Positions 36,384 to 44,280 of a stretch of DNA of 64,000 bases are shown here, piece by piece. The stretch covers positions 116,297-180,296 of the forward strand of contig NZ_JAELXW010000006.1 in NCBI RefSeq assembly GCF_016428645.1. The letters run 5' to 3'. This DNA is from Glycomyces salinus. GTDB lineage: Bacteria > Actinomycetota > Actinomycetes > Mycobacteriales > Micromonosporaceae. The stretch's first letter is position 1; every line of letters begins with the position of its first letter. The translations under genes and the position numbers were made by a program. The notes under the pieces are model-generated. The model was not told the DNA's origin. It worked only from the letters and a program-made list of their open reading frames with translations, and searched no databases.

Positions 36384-37520
36384 ATGTCGAAACTCCCCGC
36401 CGCGCTGGCCGGTGCGCTCGCCGCGCTCGTGCTCGCGATCGCCGTCATCGGCGGCGCCATCTCGCTCGATACCGGACTCGCCTGGCTCAACCTGAGCACC
36501 ACGACCAACGGCAGCGGCGGCGAGTACGAATGCGCCATCGACGACAGGGACGCCCTGCGCTCGGCGGTCTACAGCAACTCCGGCTGGAAAGACGTCCAGA
36601 TCGACAACGCCACCGTCGTCTACCTCGTCGCCGCCGAGCGCGGGCTCGGCGACAGGGCCGTCTTGGTCGGCCTCATCACCGCCTACCAGGAGAGCCGCCT
36701 GTACAACTACGCGAACTTCAACGTCGAGGAGAGCCTGGAGTACGACCACGACAAGATCGGCTCCGATCACGACTCGGTCGGTATCTTCCAGCAGCGGCCC
36801 AGCGCCGGCTGGGGATCGGTCAAGGACCTGATGAATCCCGAATACGCCGCCGGAAAGTTCTACGACAAACTCGTGCAGATCGACGGCTGGGAGACCATGG
36901 AGCCCACCGAAGCCGCACAGGCCGTGCAGATCTCGGCCTTCCCCGACGCCTATGCGCGCTGGGAGGGCTACGCCACCAATGCCATCGAGCATTTCACCGA
37001 GCACGTCACCTGCACTCCAGTCGGCGGGGAGTGGACCCACCCGGTCCCCGGCGCGGCACTGTGGTCGGGCTTCCGCACCGACGAGCGCCCCGACCACGAC
37101 GGAATCGATTTCGGCGCCGACAAGGGCACCGAGATCCTCGCCGCCGGAGCCGGGACGGTCGTCCGCGTCCGCTGCAACGCCAGCCTCAACGGCGCCGACT
37201 ACTCCTGCGACGTCGACGGCTCCCCGTCCGTGCTCGGCTGCGGCTGGTATGTCGATATCGAGCACCCCGACGACACCGTCACCCGCTACTGCCACATGAT
37301 GAGCCGGCCCCTTGTTGACGTTGGCGACACCGTCGCGACTGGACAGGTCATCGGCTACCTTGGCAGCTCAGGGAACTCCTCGGCACCCCACCTGCACTTC
37401 GAGAGCCACGACGGACCCGCCCCGGCCACATCGGACAATGCAGTGCCTCCGGTCGACTACCTGGCCGAGCGCGGGGTGGACATCGATTTACCGCGGAACT
37501 GTAGTGTAGTTCTCATCTAA
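36384..37520 (+). CDS. VirB1-like lytic transglycosylase with M23 peptidase
   Basis: A 378-residue exported wall hydrolase with two catalytic domains. Membrane anchor/signal at 5-28. A transglycosylase-like domain (about 55-210) has catalytic Glu103 in YQESRLYNYA and GIFQQRPSAGWG (133-144). An M23/LytM domain (about 215-350) has zinc ligands His238 and Asp242 (DHDGIDFG) and His338 in HLHFE. It faces away from the channel operon and would open the cell wall for DNA transfer. ATG 36384 has AAGG upstream. Confidence 0.9.
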   Translation: MSKLPAALAGALAALVLAIAVIGGAISLDTGLAWLNLSTTTNGSGGEYECAIDDRDALRSAVYSNSGWKDVQIDNATVVYLVAAERGLGDRAVLVGLITAYQESRLYNYANFNVEESLEYDHDKIGSDHDSVGIFQQRPSAGWGSVKDLMNPEYAAGKFYDKLVQIDGWETMEPTEAAQAVQISAFPDAYARWEGYATNAIEHFTEHVTCTPVGGEWTHPVPGAALWSGFRTDERPDHDGIDFGADKGTEILAAGAGTVVRVRCNASLNGADYSCDVDGSPSVLGCGWYVDIEHPDDTVTRYCHMMSRPLVDVGDTVATGQVIGYLGSSGNSSAPHLHFESHDGPAPATSDNAVPPVDYLAERGVDIDLPRNCSVVLI

Positions 37521-37530
37521 CTTGACCACT

Positions 37531-37578
37531 TCTCATCGAAATGGCCAATAATTCGGCCATTTGGCCATTCCGATGAGA
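37531..37578. terminator. Compound dyad after the wall-hydrolase gene
   Basis: Arms TCTCATCG and CGATGAGA flank inner arms AATGGCCA and TGGCCATT, giving a 16-bp stem with one unpaired base per side. It starts 11 nt past the hydrolase stop and is AT-rich in the loop. A bidirectional terminator is likely; an operator is possible. No gene is seen between 37521 and 37751. Confidence 0.6.
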
Positions 37579-37696
37579 GCCCTGTCTCGTGTCGGTTGAA
37601 CTGGCCTAACCCCATTGGTTCTCACCTTGCTTGACCGGTCCCTGAGTCCAGCCGTGCTCGGCACGCCTCCATCCGGCGTAAACCAGAGAGCGACAA

Positions 37697-37745
37697 CCCG
37701 CAGGGTTCCAATCCGACTGCGGGACAGTTCCCAAAGGGCTATTAT
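37697..37745 (+). promoter_or_regulatory. Promoter region of the HEPN-like gene
   Basis: TATTAT (37740-37745) lies 6 nt before ATG 37752, a spacing that fits a leaderless transcript. A perfect 7-bp inverted repeat CCCGCAG/CTGCGGG (37697-37703, 37717-37723) sits where a -35 element and operator would be. No ribosome site precedes the ATG. Confidence 0.45.
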
Positions 37746-37751
37746 CGAAAG

Positions 37752-39068
37752 ATGGTAGACGATCAAGTTCCGCTGAGTCCTATCTATGCGTTCAATGATC
37801 CTAGGGAGCCCATCACACTATTCGAAGGCGCGATTGGAGGTCTTGGCGAAGTTGACGCGACAGGCAAAATAGAGCTGTCACTATCTCCTCGCATAGGTCT
37901 TCGATGGAGCGTGGATCCAGGATCAAACTCCACCGCACAAGCTAACCGTCCAGTTGAATTGCAACTGCACCGCCCCGAGGGAGTATTTCGCCTGAGCGGA
38001 TGGGCACAAGGCTGGGACGAAGGATGGTTGAACGGCGCAGCGTTTGGAAATGATGATTCGCCGATAGAACGCATCATTGGCCATTGGTTTAATCTCCCGC
38101 TCCGAAATAACTCAAAACGCTGGCGCTTTGAATGCGAGGATTGGGCGATCATCATTGACACCCGACCTGATCACCGTGAAGTGTGGCAAGACCTCAATAA
38201 ATCCGATATGTTTATCATGACTCACGTAATGGAATTGCGGAGAACCGACGGCGGTACTTTCACCCCCAAACAGGCCCAACCGATAATAGATGCCTTGCAC
38301 GTTGGTATCTCTTTTGCCCTCGGCAGGTGGGCTGCCCCAATGCTGATAGTCGGACAAGGCCCCGGTGACACCAATCTATGGGAGGAGTGGCTTCCGCGTC
38401 ACTGCGATCCGGCGCGTAGCATTAGTTCGGGCTGGTGGTATGACCAAGATCTAGAATCTCTCGAAGAGTTGCTTCGAAACGTGATTCCTGCGTTCTACGA
38501 CCAAGAGATGGCCCATCATCTTAAATTTCAAATGACATCAGCAATCATCGCCACCAACGATAAAGGATTTGTTGAGCAAAGAATCACTATGGGCTCTTCC
38601 GGGCTGGAACATATAACCTGGATAAAACTTGTTTCCGAAAAAGGCTTGACCGAAGACCAATATCTTGGCAAAGCAAGTTATCACGGAAAGCGGCTAAATG
38701 CCGCGACACGATTGCGGATGGTCCTGAGTGAGGCGATGGTCTCAACTGATATCGATCAAGCGGTGCTGCCGGTTACCAGCAGATTCCGTACCGACGAGAG
38801 CTCGAGGCAATCAAATCCTGATCTTGACGCGGCAGATATCGTCACATACGTTCGCAATCGACTAATGCATCCCGACGAAAGAACCAAGCGGATTTATGAA
38901 TACGACGGTCTTCTTACAGAAGTTTGGGGCTTGACACGGCATTACCTCGTGTTGCTTATCCTAAACTCACTGGGGTACAACGGACACTACCGAAGCCTTC
39001 ACTATTTCCGAGGTTATGCATACGAGGTTTTGGAAGTTCCTTGGAAGTGGCATGATCCCCCCGCTTGA
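37752..39068 (+). CDS. HEPN-like protein, possible defence RNase
   Basis: A 438-residue soluble protein. The C-terminal helical region carries IVTYVRNRLMHPDE: Arg368-Asn369 and His373 fit the R(N)x3-4H catalytic motif of HEPN ribonucleases, followed by a helix YLVLLILNSLGY. The N-terminal two thirds are predicted beta-rich and recall ApeA-type defence proteins, though identity is not certain. The gene is visibly richer in A+T than everything around it, a sign of recent transfer. Its likely role is abortive phage defence (inference). Confidence 0.6.
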   Translation: MVDDQVPLSPIYAFNDPREPITLFEGAIGGLGEVDATGKIELSLSPRIGLRWSVDPGSNSTAQANRPVELQLHRPEGVFRLSGWAQGWDEGWLNGAAFGNDDSPIERIIGHWFNLPLRNNSKRWRFECEDWAIIIDTRPDHREVWQDLNKSDMFIMTHVMELRRTDGGTFTPKQAQPIIDALHVGISFALGRWAAPMLIVGQGPGDTNLWEEWLPRHCDPARSISSGWWYDQDLESLEELLRNVIPAFYDQEMAHHLKFQMTSAIIATNDKGFVEQRITMGSSGLEHITWIKLVSEKGLTEDQYLGKASYHGKRLNAATRLRMVLSEAMVSTDIDQAVLPVTSRFRTDESSRQSNPDLDAADIVTYVRNRLMHPDERTKRIYEYDGLLTEVWGLTRHYLVLLILNSLGYNGHYRSLHYFRGYAYEVLEVPWKWHDPPA

Positions 39069-39191
39069 TAAAGCTGGCGTTCCCGGTCTCGGCTCGCAAG
39101 TCGTCTAGGCTAGGCAGCAACACCGCGTCTTTAGGGTGTTTGGGCTGGTCGATGGGTGAGCCGATGGATGGTGATGGTGTAGGTCGCTCGG

Positions 39192-39383
39192 GTGGTGGCC
39201 GGTTCGGTGTCCTTTCTGGCTTTGAAGCGGTGGTTGGCTCTGCTGCTCGAAGACCTGGGGCGACCGGAGGTCCAGGAACTGGTCGACCACTACGCTCAGA
39301 AGACCCGAATCGACAAACCCAACCGCCGCAAGCGCTCCAACGAGACACCAAACCGACCCGCAGGACAGAAAGCTCGACCGTGA
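39192..39383 (+). CDS. Small basic protein coupled to Nudix gene
   Basis: A 63-residue open frame starting GTG at 39192: a helix (ALKRWLALLLEDLGRPEVQELVDHYA) followed by a strongly basic tail (KPNRRKRSNETPNRPAGQKARP). Its stop overlaps the Nudix GTG as GTGA, the coupling used throughout this island, which is the main evidence that it is a gene. Function unknown; nucleic-acid binding is possible from charge. Confidence 0.5.
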   Translation: MVAGSVSFLALKRWLALLLEDLGRPEVQELVDHYAQKTRIDKPNRRKRSNETPNRPAGQKARP

Positions 39384-39844
39384 ACCTCGACCAGGGCAAC
39401 GCCCCACGCACCGCAGCGACCCGCCACCGGGTAATAGCCGAAGCCCACCTTGTCGCCCTCGACTCCGGCCGCGTCCTGCTGACCAGGCGCTGCAACACCG
39501 CCTACGGGAACGGCCACTGGCACCTTCCGTCGGGACACCTCGAACCGGGCGAATCGATCACCGCGACACTCATCCGCGAGGCGAAGGAAGAACTCGGCAT
39601 CACACTGGCCGAAGACTCGATCGAGTTCGCGCATGTCATGCATCGCGACGATGACGCCGGCCGCATGGGTTTCTTCTGGACCGCTGCGGAATGGGAGGGA
39701 ACCCCGGCGATCCTCGAACCTGACAAATGCGACGGCCTCGACTGGTTCCTGATTGACCGACTGCCCGAGCCGATGATCGACTACCACCAGCAGGCGCTCA
39801 CCGAGATCCAGGCGGGGCGGACATTCTCCCAGATGGGCTGGTGA
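39380..39844 (+). CDS. Nudix hydrolase
   Basis: A 154-residue enzyme that cleaves nucleoside diphosphates linked to another moiety. The Nudix box GHLEPGESITATLIREAKEELGI is intact with the Glu residues that bind magnesium. The GTG at 39380 overlaps the stop of the small upstream gene. A second, broken Nudix gene follows 37 bp later. The substrate is unknown; Nudix genes recur in this island. Confidence 0.85.
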   Translation: MNLDQGNAPRTAATRHRVIAEAHLVALDSGRVLLTRRCNTAYGNGHWHLPSGHLEPGESITATLIREAKEELGITLAEDSIEFAHVMHRDDDAGRMGFFWTAAEWEGTPAILEPDKCDGLDWFLIDRLPEPMIDYHQQALTEIQAGRTFSQMGW

Positions 39845-39848
39845 ACGA

Positions 39849-41522
39849 TCAACCTGCTAGCCCCATGTTCGAAGGACTGAAATGACGACACAGCGATTCA
39901 TCGCTCACGGTCTGATCGAGACCGGCGGCCACTTCTTGTTCCTGAAACGCCACGAGGGCGGCTACCTCGGCGGGAAGTGGGACATCCCCGGAGGATCCGT
40001 CGAACCAGGCGAGGCGCCCGGCGCCGCCGCGGCACGCGAGTGTCTCGAAGAAGCAGGTCTTGTCTGCACCATTGGCGAAAGACTTTCGCATTTCGAGAAC
40101 ATGGACATTAGCGGACGCGATATCAACTTCCACACGATCACGCTCCGTCTTCACCCGGAAGCCGCTGGTTCCGCGGTCACCGTCTGATGAGCACGAAGAT
40201 TTCGTATGGGCCACAGTCGAAGAAGCCGCGTCACTCGATCTTGTCTGGCACGTCAAACGCACCCTCGATGGTCTCGGTTGACCCGCTAGAATCAACCCTG
40301 CCACTGAGCGCGCGGCGACTCGATCTAGGAAATGGTCAAACCCACGGCTTTCACGAGATAAACACAGTTGGAACTCTTGTCGGATGTCGGCGATGCCGAG
40401 GATGGCCAGCGGCGCGGTGTAGGGATGGTTGCCGATACGGTCTCTCCAGGCGGTGATGCCGTTGCCGCCCAGGCGGGTCAGGATCGCGATGGCCGCGGCG
40501 CGGAGGCTGGCGAGGTTGACCGTCAGGTTCCCGGCCGTGGCGGTGGACCGGTCCTCGCCGAAGACGACATCGCGGGTCCAGTGCCAGGCTTCCACGCCCC
40601 AGTGGCCGCGAATGGCCTCGGCGAACTCGACCGGCCGCAGCGCGGTGGCGCCCCGGCTGGTCAGGTAGAACATGACATGCCAGGTCTCCTCGCCGGTGGT
40701 CTCGTCCCTGGTCCAGCGCCGGATGCGGGCGATCTGGGCCAGGCCGGGGAACAGGAGAGCGACCCCGCCGCCGGCGGACAGGATCTTCACCGTCCGGGTC
40801 TCGCTGCGGCCGTGAGCGGTCTCGCGGGACTCCACAGCGGTCTCGACCAACGCCTTGGCCGCCGCGAACAGCGTCGGCTGGTTCCCCTTCAGCGCCAGGC
40901 AGTAGTCGGCCCCAGCATTCAGGACCGCTTCAGCGGTGTCCTCGTTGCAGTGCAGCGCGTCCGCCGACACTAGCGCCCCTTCGGCATCGAGTCGCTCGCA
41001 CAAGACCCGGAGCGCGGCGATCTCGTCACCGTCGTCCACGATCACCTGGTCGGCCATGCGGCCGCCGTCGGCTAACGCGCCCACCAAGATCAGGTTCGAA
41101 CCGTCCCCGGACACGCGCCCGGCGGTCACCGGACGCTTCCCGTCCAGACGCACGTGAGCGGCCCCGCCCGCTTCCTCCTCGGCGGGGACAATCCGAGACG
41201 CGAAGCGGGCCAGCTCATCCGAGTCGAGCAAGGACAGCACCTCAACGAGGCGGTTGTAGGACGGCAGCGACCACCACGAGACGCCCCCGACCTCCAGGCC
41301 GATCCCGCCCAGCGCCCGCACTACCGCCTCCGGCGCGTCAGCGGCCCACCGAGCCCACTGCGATGGCGTGTTCCTGCCGCCCAGCAATCCCGCCAACGCG
41401 ACCGCGACGAACACGGCCAGGGGGTAGCAGCGCCCCTGGACACCGCGCGGACCGGTCAGCTCCGCGACACACTCCTCGAACCGCGCGACACCAAACACTT
41501 CGGCCAGATCCTTGCCAGACAA
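39849..41522 (-). CDS. ISAs1-family transposase running past the IS end
   Basis: A DDE transposase. Family motifs: VRLDGKRPV (first Asp), LVSADALHCN (second Asp) and RGHWGVEAWHWTRDVVFGEDRS (Glu region). The start is TTG at 41522 with GGAGG 6 nt upstream. No stop occurs before the IS terminus: the frame crosses the inverted repeat within SRESRG and continues about 165 codons antisense through the Nudix genes, giving 557 residues where about 390 are native. Activity is uncertain. Confidence 0.85.
   Translation of the reverse strand: MSGKDLAEVFGVARFEECVAELTGPRGVQGRCYPLAVFVAVALAGLLGGRNTPSQWARWAADAPEAVVRALGGIGLEVGGVSWWSLPSYNRLVEVLSLLDSDELARFASRIVPAEEEAGGAAHVRLDGKRPVTAGRVSGDGSNLILVGALADGGRMADQVIVDDGDEIAALRVLCERLDAEGALVSADALHCNEDTAEAVLNAGADYCLALKGNQPTLFAAAKALVETAVESRETAHGRSETRTVKILSAGGGVALLFPGLAQIARIRRWTRDETTGEETWHVMFYLTSRGATALRPVEFAEAIRGHWGVEAWHWTRDVVFGEDRSTATAGNLTVNLASLRAAAIAILTRLGGNGITAWRDRIGNHPYTAPLAILGIADIRQEFQLCLSRESRGFDHFLDRVAARSVAGLILAGQPRPSRVRLTCQTRSSDAASSTVAHTKSSCSSDGDRGTSGFRVKTERDRVEVDIASANVHVLEMRKSFANGADKTCFFETLACRGGAGRLAWFDGSSGDVPLPAEVAALVAFQEQEVAAGLDQTVSDESLCRHFSPSNMGLAG
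39882..40281 (+). pseudogene. Frameshifted second Nudix hydrolase
   Basis: The first frame (39882-40187) holds an intact Nudix box, GSVEPGEAPGAAAARECLEEAGL, then stops at TGA. The expected C-terminal part, SDEHEDFVWATVEEAASLDLVWHVKRTLDGLG, continues in the +1 frame to 40281. The slip falls at GTCACCGTCTGATGAG near 40176-40190. A sequencing error, decay, or programmed +1 shift are all possible. The insertion sequence begins 58 bp downstream. Confidence 0.75.
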
Positions 41523-41639
41523 CGGCTTCCTCCATCAAGACGCAGCGTGTACGAACGTCTCAACGAGCGAACTCGCCCTTGCGGAACGGCCTCACCAGCA
41601 AGAACACTGACCCGACCACTACTCGTGAAAGCCGTGGGT
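40340..41639 (-). mobile_element. ISAs1-family insertion sequence
   Basis: A 1.3-kb element with perfect 18-bp terminal inverted repeats: ACCCACGGCTTTCACGAG at 40340-40357 and its complement at 41622-41639. TCAAA occurs just outside the CCCACGG ends on both sides and may be a short target duplication, although ISAs1 elements usually duplicate 8-10 bp. It carries one transposase gene and lies between the Nudix pair and the excisionase-like gene. Confidence 0.8.
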
Positions 41640-41727
41640 CAAACCGGTGAGAAATCCATTGGCCAAAACGCTGAGAGCCCCATACAGAAGCCCAGATCAA
41701 TCCGCCTGAGGCGGCCAACTCCGCTGA

Positions 41728-41745
41728 GAACCTACATGTAGGTTC
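41728..41745. repeat. 18-bp perfect palindrome
   Basis: GAACCTACATGTAGGTTC between the insertion sequence and the excisionase operon. An operator or a site-specific recombination core are possible. The surrounding 41640-41891 has no supported gene. Confidence 0.5.
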
Positions 41746-41891
41746 CGATTTGGGGCGGCCGCTTCCGGATACCACGGCCATCGTTGTGCCGCTCTAGGGC
41801 ATTTCTACCGGATGACCTGCGGATTGATCGGCGTATGAACGTCCTCCCCGCTCGTGGACCAGCTTCCTCTTGATGGAATAGGCGGTAGAGA

Positions 41892-42179
41892 TCAGCAGAT
41901 CGCCGTGGACAGCTCAGCTGCGATGAAGGCGCGGACTAGTCCGGCAGTAAGCCGTTCGCCGAGTCCGGCCTCCAGGCAGGTCGCCCGAAGACGACCGGCG
42001 TGTTCGCCCAGTCGCATCCACCGCCCCGTGGTCTCGGCTAGATCCAGGTGCCGACCCATGTCGTCCAATTCGTCGAGCACCTGCTTGAACTCCTCGGCAT
42101 CACCGAGCTCGCCCGGCTCCTGTTCGGAGTCCTCAATCAGGTCATCATTGCCCGTCAGCGCGGCCTCGAAGTAGTTCAC
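41892..42179 (-). CDS. Small protein coupled to excisionase-like gene
   Basis: A 95-residue acidic, helical protein starting GTG at 42179, overlapping the upstream stop as GTGA. The middle contains EEFKQVLDELDDMGRHLDLAETTGRWMRLGEHAGRLRATCLEAGL, typical of a helical hairpin. No family is recognised. Its coupling suggests a role with the HTH protein in element maintenance. Confidence 0.6.
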   Translation of the reverse strand: MNYFEAALTGNDDLIEDSEQEPGELGDAEEFKQVLDELDDMGRHLDLAETTGRWMRLGEHAGRLRATCLEAGLGERLTAGLVRAFIAAELSTAIC

Positions 42180-42427
42180 TCGCCGGCCCCCGCTCCCTCG
42201 ACGCCGTCCAGGTAGTCGAGCAGGCCCTGGACCGTGACCAGGTAGCGCCCGCCGACCTTGCGAATCGGAGTCGGCCATTCGCCCTCCCGGGCGAGCCGGT
42301 AGGCCACCGTCCGCCCGATACCGAGGATCTGCCCAGCGGTCTCAATACCGCAGGTCATCCCCAAGGCCAGAACCTTCTCCCTTGTCCACGGCCCTCGGTA
42401 GTGCCGCAATGTCGTACTGCCGTTCAC
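42176..42427 (-). CDS. Excisionase-like HTH DNA-binding protein
   Basis: An 83-residue protein with a MerR/excisionase-type winged helix: TCGIETAGQILGIGRTVAYRLAREGEWPTPIRKVGGRYLVTVQGLLDYL, residues about 25-74. Such proteins bend DNA for excision of actinobacterial integrative elements. It is divergent from an XRE regulator, the usual control layout. The expected adjacent integrase is missing. Confidence 0.8.
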   Translation of the reverse strand: MNGSTTLRHYRGPWTREKVLALGMTCGIETAGQILGIGRTVAYRLAREGEWPTPIRKVGGRYLVTVQGLLDYLDGVEGAGAGE

Positions 42428-42516
42428 AGCCGATCATCCTTTCGCTCGTACTTTCCGGAGCTGCCCCGGTACGAGCAATCCTGTCGAACAGACAGACTCA
42501 CAACAAGAGTTCGGCT

Positions 42517-42540
42517 GATAATCTGTATATGTGACAGATT
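42517..42540 (+). promoter_or_regulatory. XRE promoter, operator and leaderless start
   Basis: AATCTGT (42520-42526) and ACAGATT (42534-42540) form a perfect 7-bp dyad with a 7-nt spacer that contains the GTG start. GATAAT (42517-42522) is a -10 element 8 nt before the GTG; no ribosome site exists. The mRNA is probably leaderless, and a repressor here would block both promoter and start codon. Confidence 0.65.
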
Positions 42541-43187
42541 TTGAAGCGAGCGTGTCCGCCGAATCCGCCCCGCAGGTTCTGGGCCCGAACGCGGTGGTGG
42601 TCGAGCGCATGCGCGCTGTCCGCAAGGCCCAAGACCTGAGCGTTCACGACCTCGTCGAAAGACTCGCCGACATCGGCCGGAACGACATCACAGCCAACAA
42701 GATCTGGAACATGCAGACCGGCCGCGTCAAGCCGACCTTTGACGCCGTCCTTGCCATCGCCAACGCCCTTGGCGTCTCGCCACTAACGTTCCTGACCGTG
42801 CCTGACGACGCGGACCTCTCGATCGAGATCGCACCAAGCGTCGAAATCTCCCCCGCGCGCTTCAACGCCTGGACGACCGGAGCCCGCCCACTTCCTGGCG
42901 GCGACGAGGACCTCTTCGCCGAGCACCACCCCTACGGCACCGGGCTCACTCGCCGCCAGGGCACACCCGAGGAACGAGCCCAAGCCCTGGTCACACGCCT
43001 ATCTGCCAGACTGGCAGAAGCCAGCCAGGTCATTACCGCCTTGGAGACCGAAGCCGCCGAATTCTCAGCCGGAGTCGGCGAACTCGCCGACGAGAACCTG
43101 CCCGAAGAGCAGCGCCGCGCTATCAACGCCCTCACGCGCAGTCTCGGCATGGAACTTCCAACCGAGTCCGGCGACGAACAAGCTTGA
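42531..43187 (+). CDS. XRE-family regulator of the island
   Basis: A 218-residue repressor-like protein. The HTH_XRE domain spans about 22-85 (VVVERMRAVRKAQDLSVHDLVERLADIGRNDITANKIWNMQTGRVKPTFDAVLAIANALGV). A middle linker and a C-terminal coiled coil (LVTRLSARLAEASQVITALETEAAEFSAGVGEL) for dimerisation follow. The GTG start overlaps its own operator, and a near-copy of the operator lies in the transfer operon, suggesting it controls transfer. After its stop, 43188-43368 holds no supported gene. Confidence 0.82.
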   Translation: MTDFEASVSAESAPQVLGPNAVVVERMRAVRKAQDLSVHDLVERLADIGRNDITANKIWNMQTGRVKPTFDAVLAIANALGVSPLTFLTVPDDADLSIEIAPSVEISPARFNAWTTGARPLPGGDEDLFAEHHPYGTGLTRRQGTPEERAQALVTRLSARLAEASQVITALETEAAEFSAGVGELADENLPEEQRRAINALTRSLGMELPTESGDEQA

Positions 43188-43368
43188 GGGCTCTTGCGGT
43201 CCGACGCTTCAGCAGAAGTTGCCTCGCCTGCCAACCTGACCAGGAACGCCGGGCCGACAACGCAGCTCCCGGCGGCGAGCCGGAAGACGATCGCTCGGCA
43301 GGCACTTGCCGCTCTGACCCGCGTTGAAGCTGGCGAAGCACCCACGACTGGGAGCATCCAGAACCGAA

Positions 43369-44280
43369 TTACCCTAATTGTCCTAATTTTGGTTGAACTT
43401 CTTGTTCGAGAGTCAAGAACTCTGGCACTCCGAGCGACAGCGCGAGGCATCCTGCCGTCTTGATCAGGGTCCAGAGATAGCGCTCGGCGGGATCAGTGAT
43501 CAGGCGGCCGATCCAGTACCGACCCATCTCTACAGCGAATGCGGCAAGCTCGTCGGCCGAGCATGGGTGCCCGATGTGTCTGGTGTGGAGACAGTGCGTA
43601 ACCCTGGTAGTCGAGGCTCCTGCGGCGATGAGTTGTACACCAAGAAGGGCTTGGTCAAACCAGGGTGCGGCACGGGCGGCCCATCCCCAGTCCACGATGG
43701 TCAATTCCTGGCCGTTCACGAGGATGTTACCGCGGTGGATGTCGGTGTGGGCGACGTGTGCGCCGTCAAGCCTGCGCATCCGTTCGCGTTGGCCACCGAT
43801 GAGGAATTCCTTCGCGGTACTCGCGACGAGCCCGGGATGGTCATCGACCAGTGTGCTCCAGTCGGGGGCGCTGTCGATGCGCTCGGTGATTGGAGGGAGC
43901 GCGCTGGTGCTCGCCTCGCCGCTGGGGGCCTTGATGAGGTTGGCGATTCGCTCGGACAGGGCCAGGCCTGATTCTGGTGGGTAGAAGTGCGGGTGCTCAC
44001 CGTCGATGTGGTCGAACAGCAGGACGGACCAGTCGTGTCCTTCGAGCAGTCCGTGGAAGGGGGCGGAGGCTTGTCGGTGGATGGTTGAGGCGGTGGCTTC
44101 GACTCGGAGCGCTTGTACAGCCTCGATGTGATCGGTCGGGGCGGCTTTACAGAAGTACTTCCGGCTCCCGGCAGTGAAGGTCGCGGTGGTGATGGAGCCG
44201 TTGGTGTGGATGTTCGAGACGGCCGCCGGGTGGTCGGCCCAGCGGCTGACGAGGTTAGCCCAGCCGGGGGCGATGATCAT
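43369..44280 (-). CDS. Aminoglycoside-phosphotransferase-fold kinase of the lanthipeptide cluster
   Basis: A 303-residue small-molecule or peptide kinase of the APH fold. Catalytic loop HTDIHRGN (178-185) with Asp180, metal-binding VDWG (Asp197), and lysines 41/45 in RKYFCKAAP for ATP. The start overlaps the SpaB_C-like stop as ATGA, so it is the last gene of the cluster. It may tailor or activate the peptide, or give self-resistance. APH-like genes are, from memory, frequent in FxLD clusters. Confidence 0.82.
   Translation of the reverse strand: MIIAPGWANLVSRWADHPAAVSNIHTNGSITTATFTAGSRKYFCKAAPTDHIEAVQALRVEATASTIHRQASAPFHGLLEGHDWSVLLFDHIDGEHPHFYPPESGLALSERIANLIKAPSGEASTSALPPITERIDSAPDWSTLVDDHPGLVASTAKEFLIGGQRERMRRLDGAHVAHTDIHRGNILVNGQELTIVDWGWAARAAPWFDQALLGVQLIAAGASTTRVTHCLHTRHIGHPCSADELAAFAVEMGRYWIGRLITDPAERYLWTLIKTAGCLALSLGVPEFLTLEQEVQPKLGQLG

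Noticed and set aside
39065..39379. 105-residue N-terminal extension of the first Nudix protein
   Set aside because: No Nudix homology before the GTG at 39380, and that GTG overlaps the upstream stop in the way typical of this island.
43194..43463. 89-codon plus-strand frame after the XRE gene
   Set aside because: It overlaps the 3' end of the APH-like kinase on the other strand and has no ribosome site or family.
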